Shown one piece after another: positions 1 to 9,839 of a DNA stretch of 64,000 nt. Each line of letters opens with the position of its first letter. Positions within the stretch are counted from its first letter, which is position 1. The notes under the pieces are model-generated. The model saw only the letters and a list, made by a program, of their open reading frames with translations. It did not search any database and had not been told where the DNA came from. The stretch comes from Eoetvoesiella caeni (GTDB lineage Bacteria; Pseudomonadota; Gammaproteobacteria; Burkholderiales; Burkholderiaceae_B), in NCBI RefSeq assembly GCF_003315175.1, contig NZ_QNRQ01000002.1, positions 248,001 to 312,000 on the forward strand, in the 5' to 3' direction. A program made the position numbers and the translations under genes.

Positions 1-1
1 C

Positions 2-718
2 ATCGTGCCGCTGGGACAAGGCAGCGTAGCGTGGTTTTCGCTTGGAGCCCTGCTGGCCATTGCCATCCTGTACCGGGTAAGCCGCTGGTATTCGTATAAC
101 CTGACAAGCAGCCGCGGACATGCCACCCTGGCAAAAAGCGAGACCGGCCTTACCCGCCGGCAAACCGGAGGCGCGCTCAGCGTGCTGCTGGTCCTGGTGT
201 TTTCCAAGTACTTCTATCTTGCCAGCCTGACCAGCTACCTTACTTTCTATTTGATACACCGCTTCGGCACCTCCATCCAGAACGCCCAGTATTGCCTTTT
301 TGTCTTCCTTTTCGCTGTGGCCCTGGGCACGGTGGTGGGTGGGCCTGTCGGCGACCGTATCGGACGCAAGCGCGTCATCTGGGGATCCATTCTTGGCGCA
401 GCACCTTTCGCATTGATGCTGCCTTATGTAAACTTCACATGGACCATGGTTCTGGTTTTCGTCATTGGCATCATCATTGCATCGGCCTTTTCCGCTATCC
501 TGGTTTATGCTCAAGAACTGGTGCCAGGCAGAACCGGTACCATTTCAGGATTGTTCTTTGGCCTGGCATTCGGCATGGCCGGCATCGGCGCCGCTGCGCT
601 AGGAAAACTGGCTGATATCACGAGCATAGAGTTCGTCTATCATGTATGTGCCTTCCTGCCCTTGCTCGGTGTCACCGCATTCTTGCTGCCCAACGAGGGA
701 AAACGCTTTCATTCGTGA
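2..718 (+). CDS. MFS transporter, fosmidomycin-resistance (Fsr) type, 5'-truncated by window edge
   Basis: This is the C-terminal portion (about 238 residues) of an inner-membrane drug exporter of the major facilitator superfamily; the reading frame is open to the left edge, so the true start lies outside. The visible part holds about seven hydrophobic segments. The loop GDRIGRKRVIWGS matches the MFS GDRxGRR signature between the first two helices of the second half. The run VYAQELVPGRTGTISGLFFGLAFG is typical of Fsr-like proteins, which export fosmidomycin in characterised relatives. The real substrate here is unknown. It is followed 103 bases later by malonyl-CoA decarboxylase on the same strand, with no obvious functional link. 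The family call is strong; the substrate is inference. Confidence 0.8.
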   Translation: MVPLGQGSVAWFSLGALLAIAILYRVSRWYSYNLTSSRGHATLAKSETGLTRRQTGGALSVLLVLVFSKYFYLASLTSYLTFYLIHRFGTSIQNAQYCLFVFLFAVALGTVVGGPVGDRIGRKRVIWGSILGAAPFALMLPYVNFTWTMVLVFVIGIIIASAFSAILVYAQELVPGRTGTISGLFFGLAFGMAGIGAAALGKLADITSIEFVYHVCAFLPLLGVTAFLLPNEGKRFHS

Positions 719-821
719 CCGCGCGGTACCAGCGGCCATGAACGGCTCCCTCCGGAAGAACAAGGCTTGCGCTTGAGCCCGTGGCAGACAGCCACAACCT
801 TGATTGCCTAGGAGATGTTTG

Positions 822-2141
822 ATGACCCCCAACCCGCGCGCCGTTACGCCCACGGCAGTTGTCGCCGCCCCCGAAAAAATCGGCGACAGTCTCAAGCAGC
901 ACGCCGCCGAAGGTCAAGAATCACGCAAAGGATTGATGGCACGCCTGGGAAGCTGGTGGGAGCGCGAGCGCTCCCCCGGCAGTGCCGAAATAAAGGCTTT
1001 ATATACGGCGCGCTTGACCGATGTCGCGGCCAACCGCACGGCAAAGCAATGGTGTGCGCAGTATCTGGCCGCCGACGGCAAAGCGCGGCGCGCCTTGCTG
1101 GCCCAACTGGTCCAGGCCGGCGCAGACCTGGAACCACGCGCCGATCTCGGGCTACGGCTGCTGCGCCGCCTGAACGTGCAAACAGACAGTCTGCAATTCA
1201 TGGTCGAGCTGCGCGCCGACATGCTGCACTGGCGCAACCAGGTGGCCGGCCTGGCCGTGCTCGAGCACGAACTGGAAAGCCTGCTTTCGAACTGGTTCGA
1301 TGTGGGCATGCTCGAACTCAAGCCCATTACCTGGGACTCGCCCGCCTCCTTGCTGGAAAAGCTCATCCAGTACGAAGCCGTGCACGAGATCCATTCCTGG
1401 GACGAGCTCAAGCACCGGGTGGCCCACAACCGGCGCTGCTACGCCTTTTTCCACCCGCGCATGAGCGACGTACCGCTCATCTTCGTCGAGGTTGCCTTTG
1501 CCCACCAGATGGCCGGCAATGTACAAGTCCTGCTCGACCCCAAGACCCCGGCCGAAGACCTGGACAAAGCCCGCTGGGCCATCTTCTATTCCATCTCCAA
1601 CACGCAGCCGGGCCTGCGCGGCATCAGCTTCGGCAATTTCCTGCTCAAGCGCGTAATAGAAGAAGTTCTGCGCGAAATGCCGCGCCTGAAGTCCTTTGCC
1701 ACCCTGTCGCCCATTCCCGGATTTACCGATTGGCTTAAAAAGCAGGACCGGCAAACGCTGCAAGCCATTCTGCACGATCGCTCCGAAGCCAAGGCCGTCG
1801 GCACCGAAGACCACGCCGGCGCGTTGTGGGCAGCCAAGCTTCAAAAGGCGGCTGTCGGCCAGGCATCCGAGCTGGTCCAGCGGGCGGGGCTGAAGCTGGC
1901 CGCACATTACCTGACCGCCATCAAGAACGGCCATCCCCTTGATCCCGTGGCGCGTTTTCATCTTGGCAACGGCGCACGCATAGAACGCGTCAACTGGGCC
2001 GCCGACAATTCGCCCAAAGGCCTGGAACAATCGTGCGCCATCATGGCCAACTACCTGTACGACCTGAACGAACTGGACCAGAACCTGGTGCAACTGGCCG
2101 CGGGCAAGCCCAGCGTTGGGCGAAACTTTAAGCGGCTGTAA
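822..2141 (+). CDS. Malonyl-CoA decarboxylase
   Basis: A 439-residue protein that decarboxylates malonyl-CoA to acetyl-CoA and CO2. The C-terminal catalytic half carries the family blocks YSISNTQPGLRGISFGNF (about residues 256-273) and FHLGNGARIERVNW, whose histidine (about residue 380) matches the catalytic His of the family; the N-terminal half is the helical oligomerisation domain. I place the start at the ATG at 822 because AGGAG sits seven bases upstream; an in-frame TTG at 804 has no such site. No malonate transporter or malonyl-CoA synthetase lies beside it, so whether it serves malonate use or removal of malonyl-CoA formed by promiscuous carboxylation cannot be told. The next gene (hmp) converges on it. 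Confidence 0.9.
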   Translation: MTPNPRAVTPTAVVAAPEKIGDSLKQHAAEGQESRKGLMARLGSWWERERSPGSAEIKALYTARLTDVAANRTAKQWCAQYLAADGKARRALLAQLVQAGADLEPRADLGLRLLRRLNVQTDSLQFMVELRADMLHWRNQVAGLAVLEHELESLLSNWFDVGMLELKPITWDSPASLLEKLIQYEAVHEIHSWDELKHRVAHNRRCYAFFHPRMSDVPLIFVEVAFAHQMAGNVQVLLDPKTPAEDLDKARWAIFYSISNTQPGLRGISFGNFLLKRVIEEVLREMPRLKSFATLSPIPGFTDWLKKQDRQTLQAILHDRSEAKAVGTEDHAGALWAAKLQKAAVGQASELVQRAGLKLAAHYLTAIKNGHPLDPVARFHLGNGARIERVNWAADNSPKGLEQSCAIMANYLYDLNELDQNLVQLAAGKPSVGRNFKRL

Positions 2142-2241
2142 GGCGACTGAAAAGCAAGCATCGGCGAGACTCCCTACCCTGCGCGCTGCCAGTCCAGCGC
2201 CCAGCTTACCACTTGGAAGATGGGCGCCAACCGCGACAGGC

Positions 2242-3447
2242 TTACTGCAATGTATCAAGCAGGTCGGGGCCGAAGACCTCGCGGTAAATGCGGGCCGGCG
2301 GCACGCCCTTGGCAACGAGAGCAATCCATTGGGCCTGCATGAAAGGTACGGGTCCGCACATATAGACCTTGGTGTCGGCATAAGACCATTCAGGCAAGGC
2401 TTCAATTTGCATGCGGCCTTCCTGCACATCCGCCAGAACCTTGTATTCGTCGCTCAGGATCTCGTAGAAGGTGACGACTTCAAGTGCCTGCATCGTTTCA
2501 AGCGCACGGGCCAGATCCTGGCGGTGGGCGTGATATTCAGGGCTGCGGGCGGCATGGGCAAAGATCACCTTGCGACCGGGATTGACGTCGGCAATACGGT
2601 TCAGCGCAGAAATCATGGGGGTAATGCCCACACCTGCCGAAAGCAGAACAATCGGCTCGTCGCTTTCAGTATCGGGCGTGAAGTCACCGAAAGGCGGCGT
2701 CACCTGCAGGATATCGCCAGCCTTCACGTTGTCGTGCAGCCAGTTGGAAACCACACCCGCCGGCGTTTCGGCGCCCGGTGCTTCGCGCTTGACCGAAATG
2801 CGCACCTGGTTGTTGCCCGGCGAGTCGGACAGACTGTATTGACGCAATTGACGCTGGCCGGTGGGCAGCACCACCGCCACGCTGACATACTGGCCCGGCA
2901 CAAACGAGCGCAGGGTTGAATCATCTGCACTGGTCAGCACAAAAGAGCGCACTTCGCTGCTTTCGTCATTAACCGACAGCACGCGCATTTCGCGCATGTA
3001 GCCGGGCTCCATGTCCGCGGACTCATACAGCTTTCGCTCTTCGGCAATGAACGCGTCGGCCAGCATACCGTAAGCCTCGCCCCATGCCGAAAGCAGTTCG
3101 GGCGAAGCCGCATCGCCCAATGTTTGCTGGATCGCACCCAGCAAATGGCGGCCCACAATGGGATAGTGTTGGGCCGTAATGCCCACCGATGCGTGCTTGT
3201 GAACAATGCGGCTGACCACCGGCGCCAGCACATCCGGGTTGTCGATATTGGCGGCATAGGCAAACACCGCGGCTGCCAGCGACTGCTGTTGAGCGCCGTT
3301 GGCCTGGTTCCCCATGTTGAAGATGTTCGTCAGCTCTGGGTGCTCTTCGAACATGTTCTTGTAGAACGTACGGGTGATGGTAACCCCGTGCTCGCGCAGG
3401 ACGGGAACGCTGGCGTCAATATAGGGACGCGCTTCGACTGACAACAT
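2242..3447 (-). CDS. hmp: Flavohaemoglobin (nitric oxide dioxygenase)
   Basis: A 401-residue cytoplasmic enzyme that oxidises NO to nitrate using O2 and NAD(P)H. The N-terminal globin (1-140) has the expected residues Tyr29, Gln53 and proximal His85 (in HKHASVG). It is followed by a ferredoxin-reductase-like FAD domain with RQYSLSD and an NAD domain with GVGITPM. The start at 3447 is preferred over an upstream in-frame codon at 3471 because GGAG lies a few bases before it and the protein then begins MLSVEARPYI, lining up with the family. The upstream region carries NsrR-like and FNR-like sites (separate entries), which fits NO- and oxygen-responsive expression. It stands alone and converges with the malonyl-CoA decarboxylase gene. 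Confidence 0.95.
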   Translation of the reverse strand: MLSVEARPYIDASVPVLREHGVTITRTFYKNMFEEHPELTNIFNMGNQANGAQQQSLAAAVFAYAANIDNPDVLAPVVSRIVHKHASVGITAQHYPIVGRHLLGAIQQTLGDAASPELLSAWGEAYGMLADAFIAEERKLYESADMEPGYMREMRVLSVNDESSEVRSFVLTSADDSTLRSFVPGQYVSVAVVLPTGQRQLRQYSLSDSPGNNQVRISVKREAPGAETPAGVVSNWLHDNVKAGDILQVTPPFGDFTPDTESDEPIVLLSAGVGITPMISALNRIADVNPGRKVIFAHAARSPEYHAHRQDLARALETMQALEVVTFYEILSDEYKVLADVQEGRMQIEALPEWSYADTKVYMCGPVPFMQAQWIALVAKGVPPARIYREVFGPDLLDTLQ

Positions 3448-3458
3448 GCTTACTCCAA

Positions 3459-3481
3459 TTGATATATACAAAATGTATCTT
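3459..3481 (-). promoter_or_regulatory. NsrR-like operator of hmp
   Basis: Read towards hmp, this 23-bp site has a first half AAGATACATTT that matches 10 of 11 positions of the NsrR half-site AAGATGYATTT, and a weaker second half (6 of 11). It ends about 11 bases before the hmp start codon, overlapping the likely promoter and leader. NsrR is the NO-sensing Fe-S repressor that controls hmp in many proteobacteria. The assignment is by motif only. Confidence 0.5.
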
Positions 3482-3619
3482 TTGAGAAAAAATCATGGGC
3501 TCCAGTAAAAGCCGCAGTACTACGGCCCTACTGGAACCCGCTTAAGGCTATTAGGAATCCTTTGACTCCACCAACAAACCGGTCCGCCCTTGGAAGGCTG
3601 CACGGCAGTGGATGGCTTA

Positions 3620-3642
3620 ATCATATCAATTAAATATATCTT
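3620..3642 (+). promoter_or_regulatory. Second, weaker NsrR-like site upstream of hmp
   Basis: The half AAATATATCTT (3632-3642) matches 10 of 11 positions of the NsrR half-site, while the partner half is poor (5 of 11). It lies about 175 bases upstream of hmp, in the otherwise gene-free spacer between hmp and ssb. It may be a half-site only. Confidence 0.3.
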
Positions 3643-3667
3643 TAAGCCAGACAAGAGAACGCATTTT

Positions 3668-3681
3668 TTGACGTAAATCAA
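3668..3681. promoter_or_regulatory. FNR/Anr/Dnr-type box upstream of hmp
   Basis: TTGACGTAAATCAA matches nine of the ten fixed positions of the FNR consensus TTGATnnnnATCAA. It is centred about 227 bases upstream of the hmp start and 73 bases beyond the ssb terminator. Crp/FNR-family regulators (FNR, Anr, Dnr, NnrR) bind such sites and control NO and denitrification genes. The distance to hmp implies either a long leader or an upstream promoter. Confidence 0.45.
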
Positions 3682-3754
3682 AGAATGGCACCGTAGTGGC
3701 CAGGGAGCAGTTAAGTAGAAACACAACCACACCACCAAAATAAATGTAAACAAG

Positions 3755-3785
3755 AAAAAAGCTCACATCCATGGAGGCTGTGAGC
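3755..3785 (-). terminator. Rho-independent terminator of ssb
   Basis: On the minus strand a perfect 7-bp stem GCTCACA/TGTGAGC encloses an 11-base loop and is followed directly by six T residues. It lies 31 bases after the ssb stop codon. Confidence 0.8.
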
Positions 3786-3815
3786 TCGCTATTTACATTT
3801 AACTAAAAGGACGCT

Positions 3816-4304
3816 CTAGAACGGAATATCGTCGTCCATATCGGCCAGGTTAGCGGCTGGAGACGCCTGGGGGGCGGCCGGGCGGGGCTGGGCGGGACGC
3901 TGTTGCGTACGTTGCTGCTGCGGGGCCGAGCTGTAATCGCCGCCGCCCATGGAAGCGTCGCCGCCTTCGCGGCCGCCCAGCATTTGCATTTGGTCGGCCA
4001 CGATTTCCGTACTGAAACGGTCGGCGTTGGTCTCTTTGTCTTGCCATTTACGAGTTTTAAGGCGGCCTTCGACATAGACCGAGCGGCCTTTTTTAAGGTA
4101 TTCGCCGGCGATTTCGGCCAGGCGGTTATAGAACACCACCCGGTGCCATTCGGTTTCTTCGCGTTTTTCGCCGGAGGCTTTGTCTTTCCATTGCGATGTG
4201 GTGGCAATGGAAACGTTGCAAATGGCGGCGCCGTCAGGGCTGTAGCGAACTTCGGGGTCCCTTCCCAGGTTGCCGACGAGGATGACTTTGTTGACTGAGG
4301 CCAT
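3816..4304 (-). CDS. ssb: Single-stranded DNA-binding protein
   Basis: A 162-residue SSB that coats single-stranded DNA as a homotetramer in replication, recombination and repair. The N-terminal OB fold begins [20 protein letters not shown], followed by the typical [22 protein letters not shown] and [11 protein letters not shown]. The central linker is rich in Gly, Gln and Pro (about residues 112-150), and the acidic tip MDDDIPF, the docking site for partner proteins, ends the chain. Length is normal. It lies downstream of an MFS gene and, across it, uvrA, an order also seen in Bordetella-type genomes. No LexA-type CTG-N10-CAG box is evident upstream. A strong terminator follows. Confidence 0.97.
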   Translation of the reverse strand: MASVNKVILVGNLGRDPEVRYSPDGAAICNVSIATTSQWKDKASGEKREETEWHRVVFYNRLAEIAGEYLKKGRSVYVEGRLKTRKWQDKETNADRFSTEIVADQMQMLGGREGGDASMGGGDYSSAPQQQRTQQRPAQPRPAAPQASPAANLADMDDDIPF

Positions 4305-4385
4305 GGTGGTATTCCTAAACTTTAAAAATTTATGATGCTGACATTATCGTCGATAAAGACGATATTGATAGTGTATATCGCAGTT

Positions 4386-5624
4386 CTACGCGGGATTATT
4401 CTGCCCTGCCTGAAAGCCGCGAGCCGTCAGGAACCAGACAAATGCCAGCGCTGCCGCCGCCAGAAACACTTTGGACGCGCCATGTGAAACCAGCAGCCCG
4501 CCGACCACGCCGCCGGCAAAAACGCCCAGCGATTGGGCCGTATTGTAGAACCCCAGGGCCAGGCCCTTGTATGCGGGGGGCGCAACGCGCGACACCAGCG
4601 AGGGCTGCAGCGCCTCGAGAATGTTAAATGCAATGAAAAACCCCACAAACAAGGCCACCGTAGCCATGAACCCGTCGCTGGCCAGCGGGAAAAGCGCCAA
4701 AACCACCACCAGGCCGGCCACGGCAACCTCCAGGGCCACCTTATGGGCGCGCCGCGTTTCGGTATAAAACACGGCGGGGACCATTAAAACAAACGATAAC
4801 AAAATAACCGGTAAATAAATTTCCCATAGGCGCGCGGAATCGTAACCGCCCAGGCGTGCCAGCAGGCCCGGCGCCACGATAAAAATCGCCATCAGAATGA
4901 AGTGCAGGCAGAACACGCCGAAATTCAAACGTAGCAAATCGGTATGGGCCAGCACATCGCGGGCGGTAGCCTGAACAATGGGCGCCTCGCCGCGCGGCAC
5001 GTCCGGAACCACAAAAGCCGCTATCAGCAAACAAACAAAGCCCAGCAAGCTGATGGCCCAAAACAGTCCGGACAAGCCGAATTCGCCAACCAGCAAGGGC
5101 GAAAGCACCAAGGAAACGGCAAATGAAAGCCCGATGGAACCGCCCACCATGGCCATGGCGCGTGTGCGCACTTCGGGCCGGGTCGCGTCCGCCACCCAGG
5201 CGGTAATAGCCGCCGACACGGCTCCGACCCCCTGAACGACCCGCCCCGCAATGATCCAGTTGATGTCGTTGGCCAAAGCGCAAATGACGCCGCCAATGAT
5301 GAACAGCACCATGCCCAGCACAATAATGGGCCGGCGCCCGTAGCGGTCGGAGGCCATTCCCAGGGGAATTTGCATAATGGCCTGCGTCAGGCCGTAGGCG
5401 CCCAGGGCCAGCCCCACCTTGGCCGCATCGTTGCCGCCCGGAATTGACAGCGCCGCCACGGCGAAAATGGGCGTAAGCAGAAACAGGCCCAGCATGCGCG
5501 AGGCAAACAATAAAGCCAGGGCAATGCTGGACTTGCGCTCTACAGGCGTCAGTCTTAGCTTGGCCCGGCCGGGGTCCTTGCCGTCCGGGCTGCTGATATC
5601 GCGGGTCGCGTTGAAATTGCTCAT
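4386..5624 (-). CDS. MFS transporter, YajR-like
   Basis: A 412-residue inner-membrane protein with 12 predicted helices. Motif A between helices 2 and 3 reads [16 protein letters not shown], and helix 4 has the [17 protein letters not shown] block of drug:proton antiporters of the YajR type. The C-terminal ferredoxin-like domain of E. coli YajR is absent: the chain stops after helix 12. It begins [11 protein letters not shown], with a roughly 35-residue hydrophilic head. It sits between uvrA (divergent, about 100 bases away) and ssb (same strand, 81 bases downstream), a pairing that recurs in Bordetella-type genomes. The substrate is unknown; proton-driven export of small molecules is inferred from the family. 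Confidence 0.85.
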   Translation of the reverse strand: MSNFNATRDISSPDGKDPGRAKLRLTPVERKSSIALALLFASRMLGLFLLTPIFAVAALSIPGGNDAAKVGLALGAYGLTQAIMQIPLGMASDRYGRRPIIVLGMVLFIIGGVICALANDINWIIAGRVVQGVGAVSAAITAWVADATRPEVRTRAMAMVGGSIGLSFAVSLVLSPLLVGEFGLSGLFWAISLLGFVCLLIAAFVVPDVPRGEAPIVQATARDVLAHTDLLRLNFGVFCLHFILMAIFIVAPGLLARLGGYDSARLWEIYLPVILLSFVLMVPAVFYTETRRAHKVALEVAVAGLVVVLALFPLASDGFMATVALFVGFFIAFNILEALQPSLVSRVAPPAYKGLALGFYNTAQSLGVFAGGVVGGLLVSHGASKVFLAAAALAFVWFLTARGFQAGQNNPA

Positions 5625-5725
5625 GGAGGAAGCCTTACATATTAATTAGCTCGTGCCATTACGCACGGAACGGCGCTGCGCGCTATAGTAGCAAGTTAGC
5701 CTTTGAAAGACCTGAAAAGAACCTG

Positions 5726-8572
5726 ATGGACGCGATTCGCATCCGGGGCGCCCGTACGCACAACCTTAAAAACATTTCCGTCGACCTGCCGCGCCACAAG
5801 CTCGTCGTGGTAACAGGGCTGTCCGGCTCGGGGAAATCGTCGTTGGCTTTCGACACCTTGTATGCCGAAGGCCAGCGCCGCTATGTAGAAAGCTTGTCGG
5901 CCTACGCGCGCCAATTCCTGCAATTAATGGACAAGCCGGATGTCGACCTTATTGAAGGCCTGTCGCCGGCTATTTCGATCGAACAAAAGTCGGCCGGGCA
6001 TAATCCACGTTCTACCGTAGGCACGATTACCGAAATTCACGATTATTTGCGCTTATTGTACGCGCGCGTCGGCACGCCCTATTGCCCCGACCACGGCCTA
6101 CCGCTGCAGGCGCAAAGCGTCAGCCAGATGGTCGACAAAGTCATGGCGTTCGCCCCCGACACGCGCCTGGCCATCCTTGCGCCGATTGCGCGGGCGCGCA
6201 AGGGCAGCTTCGAAGACGAATGCGCCAGCTTGCAGGCACAAGGTTTCGTGCGGCTGCGGGTAAACGGCGAAATGGTCGAAATCGACCGCCTGGGCCCCCT
6301 GAAGAAAACCGAAAAACACGATTTCGACGTCGTCGTCGACCGTTTGCGCGTCAAGCCCGAAAGCCAGCAACGCCTGGCCGAAAGCTTCGAGACCGCCATC
6401 AAGCTGGCCGATGGCCGGGCAATTGCGCTGAACATGGATACCGGAGACGAACAGGCCTTCTCCAGCCATTACGCCTGCCCAATTTGCCAACACAGCCTGA
6501 CTGAACTGGAACCGCGCCTGTTCAGCTTCAACAATCCGGTGGGAGCCTGCCCAAGCTGCGACGGCCTGGGCCACGTGGACTTCTTCGATCCCAAGCGGGT
6601 CGTTGCCTTTCCCGAGCTTAGCCTGGCCAGCGGCGCCGTCAGCGGCTGGGACCGGCGCAATGCGTTCACGCATACGCTGCTTACCAGCCTGGCGGCACAC
6701 TACCATTTTGAAATCGAGACGCCCTTCGAGGAATTAAGCGAAGAGGTGCAAAATCGCGTGCTTTACGGCTCGGGAGAAGAAGAAATTCCCTTCCTGTACC
6801 TGAACGAAAAAGGGCGCAGCACCGTCAAGACCCACCCGTTCGAAGGCATCATCCCCAATCTTGAGCGGCGCTGGCGCGAGACCGATTCCAGCGCTGTGCG
6901 CGAAGAACTGGGCAAGTACCGCCATACAAAAACCTGTCCGGCCTGCGAAGGCTCGCGCCTGCGCATCGAAGCGCGCAACGTCTTGATCGGCAACGAGCCC
7001 GGTCCTGCACAACGGCGCGGGCGCGCCATCTACGAAGTCGAAGCGCTTTCTTTGGCCGCCTGCCTGGCCTGGTTCCAGGAGCTTGAACTGAGCGGCGCCA
7101 AGAAAGAGATTGCCGACCGCATCGTGCGCGAAATCGAAGCCCGCCTGCAATTTCTGAATAATGTCGGCCTGAACTACCTTTCGCTGGATCGCAGCGCCGA
7201 CACTATTTCCGGCGGAGAAGCCCAGCGCATCAGGCTGGCCAGCCAGATAGGCTCGGGCCTGACCGGCGTCATGTACGTCCTGGACGAGCCCTCCATCGGC
7301 CTGCACCAGCGCGACAACGACCGCCTTATCCAGACCCTGCAGCATCTGCGCGACCTGGGAAACAGCGTCATCGTGGTCGAGCACGACGAAGACATGATCC
7401 GCTGCGCCGACTTCATCGTCGACATGGGCCCCGGCGCCGGCGAACACGGCGGAAGCGTCGTCGCCCAGGGCACGCCGCAAGAGCTGGCTCTCAATCCCGA
7501 TTCGCTGACAGGCCAGTACCTGACCGGCGCCAGACGCATTGCCATTCCCGAGCGCCGGCCGGTAACGCCCGAGCAGCCCTGGCTGCGCCTTAATGGCGCC
7601 ACCGGCAACAACCTGAAATCCGTGAACCTGGCCATCCCCGCCGGGCGGCTGGTCTGCATTACCGGCGTGTCCGGTTCGGGCAAGTCCACCCTGGTCAATG
7701 ACACCCTGGCCACCGCGGTGGCGCATGAGCTGCACCGCGCCCAGACCGAACCCGCTCCTTTCGCGTCCCTGGAAGGCCTGTCGAACTTCGACAAGATCAT
7801 CAACGTAGACCAAAGCCCCATCGGCCGAACCCCGCGAAGCAATCCTGCCACCTATACCGGGATGTTCACGCCCATACGCGAACTGTTCGCCGGCGTGCCC
7901 GACTCGCGCACACGCGGCTACGACCCCGGCCGCTTTTCGTTCAACGTAAAAGGCGGGCGCTGCGAAGCCTGCCAAGGCGACGGCGTCGTCAAGGTGGAAA
8001 TGCATTTCCTGCCCGACATGTACGTGCCCTGCGACGTATGCGGCGGCAAACGCTACAACCGCGAAACCCTGGAAATCCGCTACCGCGGCCGCAACATCAG
8101 CGAGGTGCTGGACCTGACCGTCGAACAGGCCCTGACTTATTTCGAGCCCGTGCCCTCAGTGGCCCGCAAGCTCAAGACTCTGATGGATGTCGGCCTGTCG
8201 TACATACGCCTGGGCCAAAGCGCCACAACGCTTTCAGGCGGCGAAGCCCAGCGCGTCAAGCTTTCGCTTGAACTCTCCAAGCGCAGTACCGGCCGCACCC
8301 TTTATATCCTGGACGAACCCACCACCGGCCTGCACTTCCAGGACATATCGCTATTGCTTGAAGTACTGCGCCAATTGGTCGACGCCGGCAACACCGTAGT
8401 GATCATCGAGCACAACCTGGACGTCATCAAGACCGCGGACTGGGTCGTCGACATGGGCCCGGAGGGCGGCAACGGCGGCGGAGAGATCGTGGCCCAGGGC
8501 ACGCCCGAAGACATAGCCGCCTGCCCTGAAAGCTATACCGGCCGGTACCTGAAGCCGTTGCTTGGCGCATAG
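5726..8572 (+). CDS. uvrA: Excinuclease ABC subunit A
   Basis: A 948-residue ATP-dependent DNA damage sensor of nucleotide excision repair that loads UvrB. It has two ABC ATPase modules: first Walker [10 protein letters not shown] (31-39), first signature SGGEAQR near residue 495, second Walker [10 protein letters not shown] near 646 and second signature [11 protein letters not shown] near 836. The zinc modules are visible: CPIC (251-254) paired with CPSC (275-278), and CEAC...CDVC near 745-772. Length is standard. It is divergent from the MFS gene and converges with the substrate-binding-protein gene. No LexA-type box is apparent in the 100-base upstream spacer, so SOS control is not supported by what I see. 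Confidence 0.98.
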   Translation: MDAIRIRGARTHNLKNISVDLPRHKLVVVTGLSGSGKSSLAFDTLYAEGQRRYVESLSAYARQFLQLMDKPDVDLIEGLSPAISIEQKSAGHNPRSTVGTITEIHDYLRLLYARVGTPYCPDHGLPLQAQSVSQMVDKVMAFAPDTRLAILAPIARARKGSFEDECASLQAQGFVRLRVNGEMVEIDRLGPLKKTEKHDFDVVVDRLRVKPESQQRLAESFETAIKLADGRAIALNMDTGDEQAFSSHYACPICQHSLTELEPRLFSFNNPVGACPSCDGLGHVDFFDPKRVVAFPELSLASGAVSGWDRRNAFTHTLLTSLAAHYHFEIETPFEELSEEVQNRVLYGSGEEEIPFLYLNEKGRSTVKTHPFEGIIPNLERRWRETDSSAVREELGKYRHTKTCPACEGSRLRIEARNVLIGNEPGPAQRRGRAIYEVEALSLAACLAWFQELELSGAKKEIADRIVREIEARLQFLNNVGLNYLSLDRSADTISGGEAQRIRLASQIGSGLTGVMYVLDEPSIGLHQRDNDRLIQTLQHLRDLGNSVIVVEHDEDMIRCADFIVDMGPGAGEHGGSVVAQGTPQELALNPDSLTGQYLTGARRIAIPERRPVTPEQPWLRLNGATGNNLKSVNLAIPAGRLVCITGVSGSGKSTLVNDTLATAVAHELHRAQTEPAPFASLEGLSNFDKIINVDQSPIGRTPRSNPATYTGMFTPIRELFAGVPDSRTRGYDPGRFSFNVKGGRCEACQGDGVVKVEMHFLPDMYVPCDVCGGKRYNRETLEIRYRGRNISEVLDLTVEQALTYFEPVPSVARKLKTLMDVGLSYIRLGQSATTLSGGEAQRVKLSLELSKRSTGRTLYILDEPTTGLHFQDISLLLEVLRQLVDAGNTVVIIEHNLDVIKTADWVVDMGPEGGNGGGEIVAQGTPEDIAACPESYTGRYLKPLLGA

Positions 8573-8651
8573 CAAGCCGGCGAACGCGCCGCAGCCCGGC
8601 CATACACCGGCGAAAGCCATATGCCTGGCATAGCCCGCCGGGCAATACGGC

Positions 8652-9839
8652 TTACGCCGCCGGGTCCTTCACGTTGGGAACGGTAATAAATTCCACGTTA
8701 TAGATTTGGCCTTTTACCTTCTCTGCGCGCCGGATATAGACATTTTGGATAATGTCGCGCGTTTCCGGGTCGATGCTGATGGGTCCGCGCGGACTTTCCC
8801 AGTTCATGCCTTTCATGGCGGCCAGCAATTGATCGCCGCTGGCGTTCGGACCCGCCTTTTTCAGGGCAGCATAAATAAGATGCATTCCATCGTAACCGCC
8901 CACCGACATTAAGTTGGGACGCATCTTGTGACCAGGCATTTTCTCGAATGCCGCCACATAGGCCCGGTTTTCCGGCGAATCGTGCGCGGCCGAATAGGGC
9001 TGCGAAGTCACGACTCCCAGAGCCTCGTCGCCCATGCTCGGAAGCAAGTCGTCGTCCAGCACGTCGCCTGCGCCAATAAGCTGAATGCCCGCCTCGGCCA
9101 GCCCTTTCTCCTTGAACTGCTTCATAAGCCCAATACCGGGGCCTGACGGCAGAAATACAAACACCACATCTGGCTTGGCGTCGCGCACCCGCTGCAGAAA
9201 TGGCGCGAAATCGGGGTTTTGCAACGGGACACGAATACTTTCAAGCACTTTGCCGCCGCCGTCGGTAAAGTGCTTGACGAAGAACTTCTCGGCGTCATGT
9301 CCCGGGCCGTAATCGCTGATCAAGGTAATAGCGCTCTTGATCTTGGGATTCTTGGCGGCCCAGTCGGCCAGCGGAGTGGTTATTTGAGGCAGAGTCTGGG
9401 ACGTGCGGACAATATAGGGCGACTTCTTGATGACCGATGAAGTAGACGCTCCCATGACCACCATGGGCACCTTGGCTTGTGTCGCGACCGGTGCGGCTGC
9501 GAAAGCCAGGGGAGTCAATCCGAAACCCGCAAGAATATTGACTTTGTCCTGGACGACCATTTCCTGGGCAATACGCTTGGTGTTTTCGGGCTGCAAGCCG
9601 CCATCGTCCCGGACAATGACTTCAATCTTGCGCCCATCGACCGTATCGCCGTGCTGCTGCATATACAGCTGGACAGCGGCATTCATTTGTTTGCCTGTGG
9701 AAGCGAAGGGACCGGTCATCGGAACGATAAGTCCGATTTTGAATGGCTCGGCGGCAGCAGGCGCCGCCACGGCGTATGTCGCCACAGCAGATGTCGCCAG
9801 GCAGGCCACAGCAAGGGCGGCCCTGATAGTGCGTTTCAT
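8652..9839 (-). CDS. ABC transporter substrate-binding protein, branched-chain amino acid / aromatic acid type (orphan)
   Basis: A 395-residue periplasmic binding protein of the LivK family (Peripla_BP_6). A clear signal peptide (about 1-30) begins MKRTIRAALAVACLAT and ends near AVAAPAAAEP. The mature chain starts FKIGLIVPMTGPFASTGKQM, the hallmark first strand and helix of the family. I chose the start at 9839 because AAGGAG precedes it; an in-frame codon 33 bases upstream has no such site. No permease or ATPase gene is adjacent, so it must use components encoded elsewhere. It is divergent from a hydrolase/oxygenase pair and shares with it a promoter region that carries the island's 36-bp motif. 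The ligand is probably the aromatic or amide compound degraded by the neighbouring enzymes (inference). Confidence 0.85.
   Translation of the reverse strand: MKRTIRAALAVACLATSAVATYAVAAPAAAEPFKIGLIVPMTGPFASTGKQMNAAVQLYMQQHGDTVDGRKIEVIVRDDGGLQPENTKRIAQEMVVQDKVNILAGFGLTPLAFAAAPVATQAKVPMVVMGASTSSVIKKSPYIVRTSQTLPQITTPLADWAAKNPKIKSAITLISDYGPGHDAEKFFVKHFTDGGGKVLESIRVPLQNPDFAPFLQRVRDAKPDVVFVFLPSGPGIGLMKQFKEKGLAEAGIQLIGAGDVLDDDLLPSMGDEALGVVTSQPYSAAHDSPENRAYVAAFEKMPGHKMRPNLMSVGGYDGMHLIYAALKKAGPNASGDQLLAAMKGMNWESPRGPISIDPETRDIIQNVYIRRAEKVKGQIYNVEFITVPNVKDPAA

Larger units (their letters stand above)
3482..3754. other. Gene-free spacer between hmp and the ssb terminator
   Basis: No convincing gene is present. 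The stretch is AT-richer than its surroundings and holds the weak second NsrR-like site and the FNR-like box described separately. A 77-codon open frame on the minus strand (3520-3753) has no start signal and no recognisable family, and I treat it as chance. Confidence 0.6.

Noticed and set aside
5625-5725. LexA (SOS) box upstream of uvrA, expected from E. coli uvrA/ssb
   Set aside because: No CTGT-N8-ACAG-like palindrome is visible here or in the ssb upstream region at 4305-4385.
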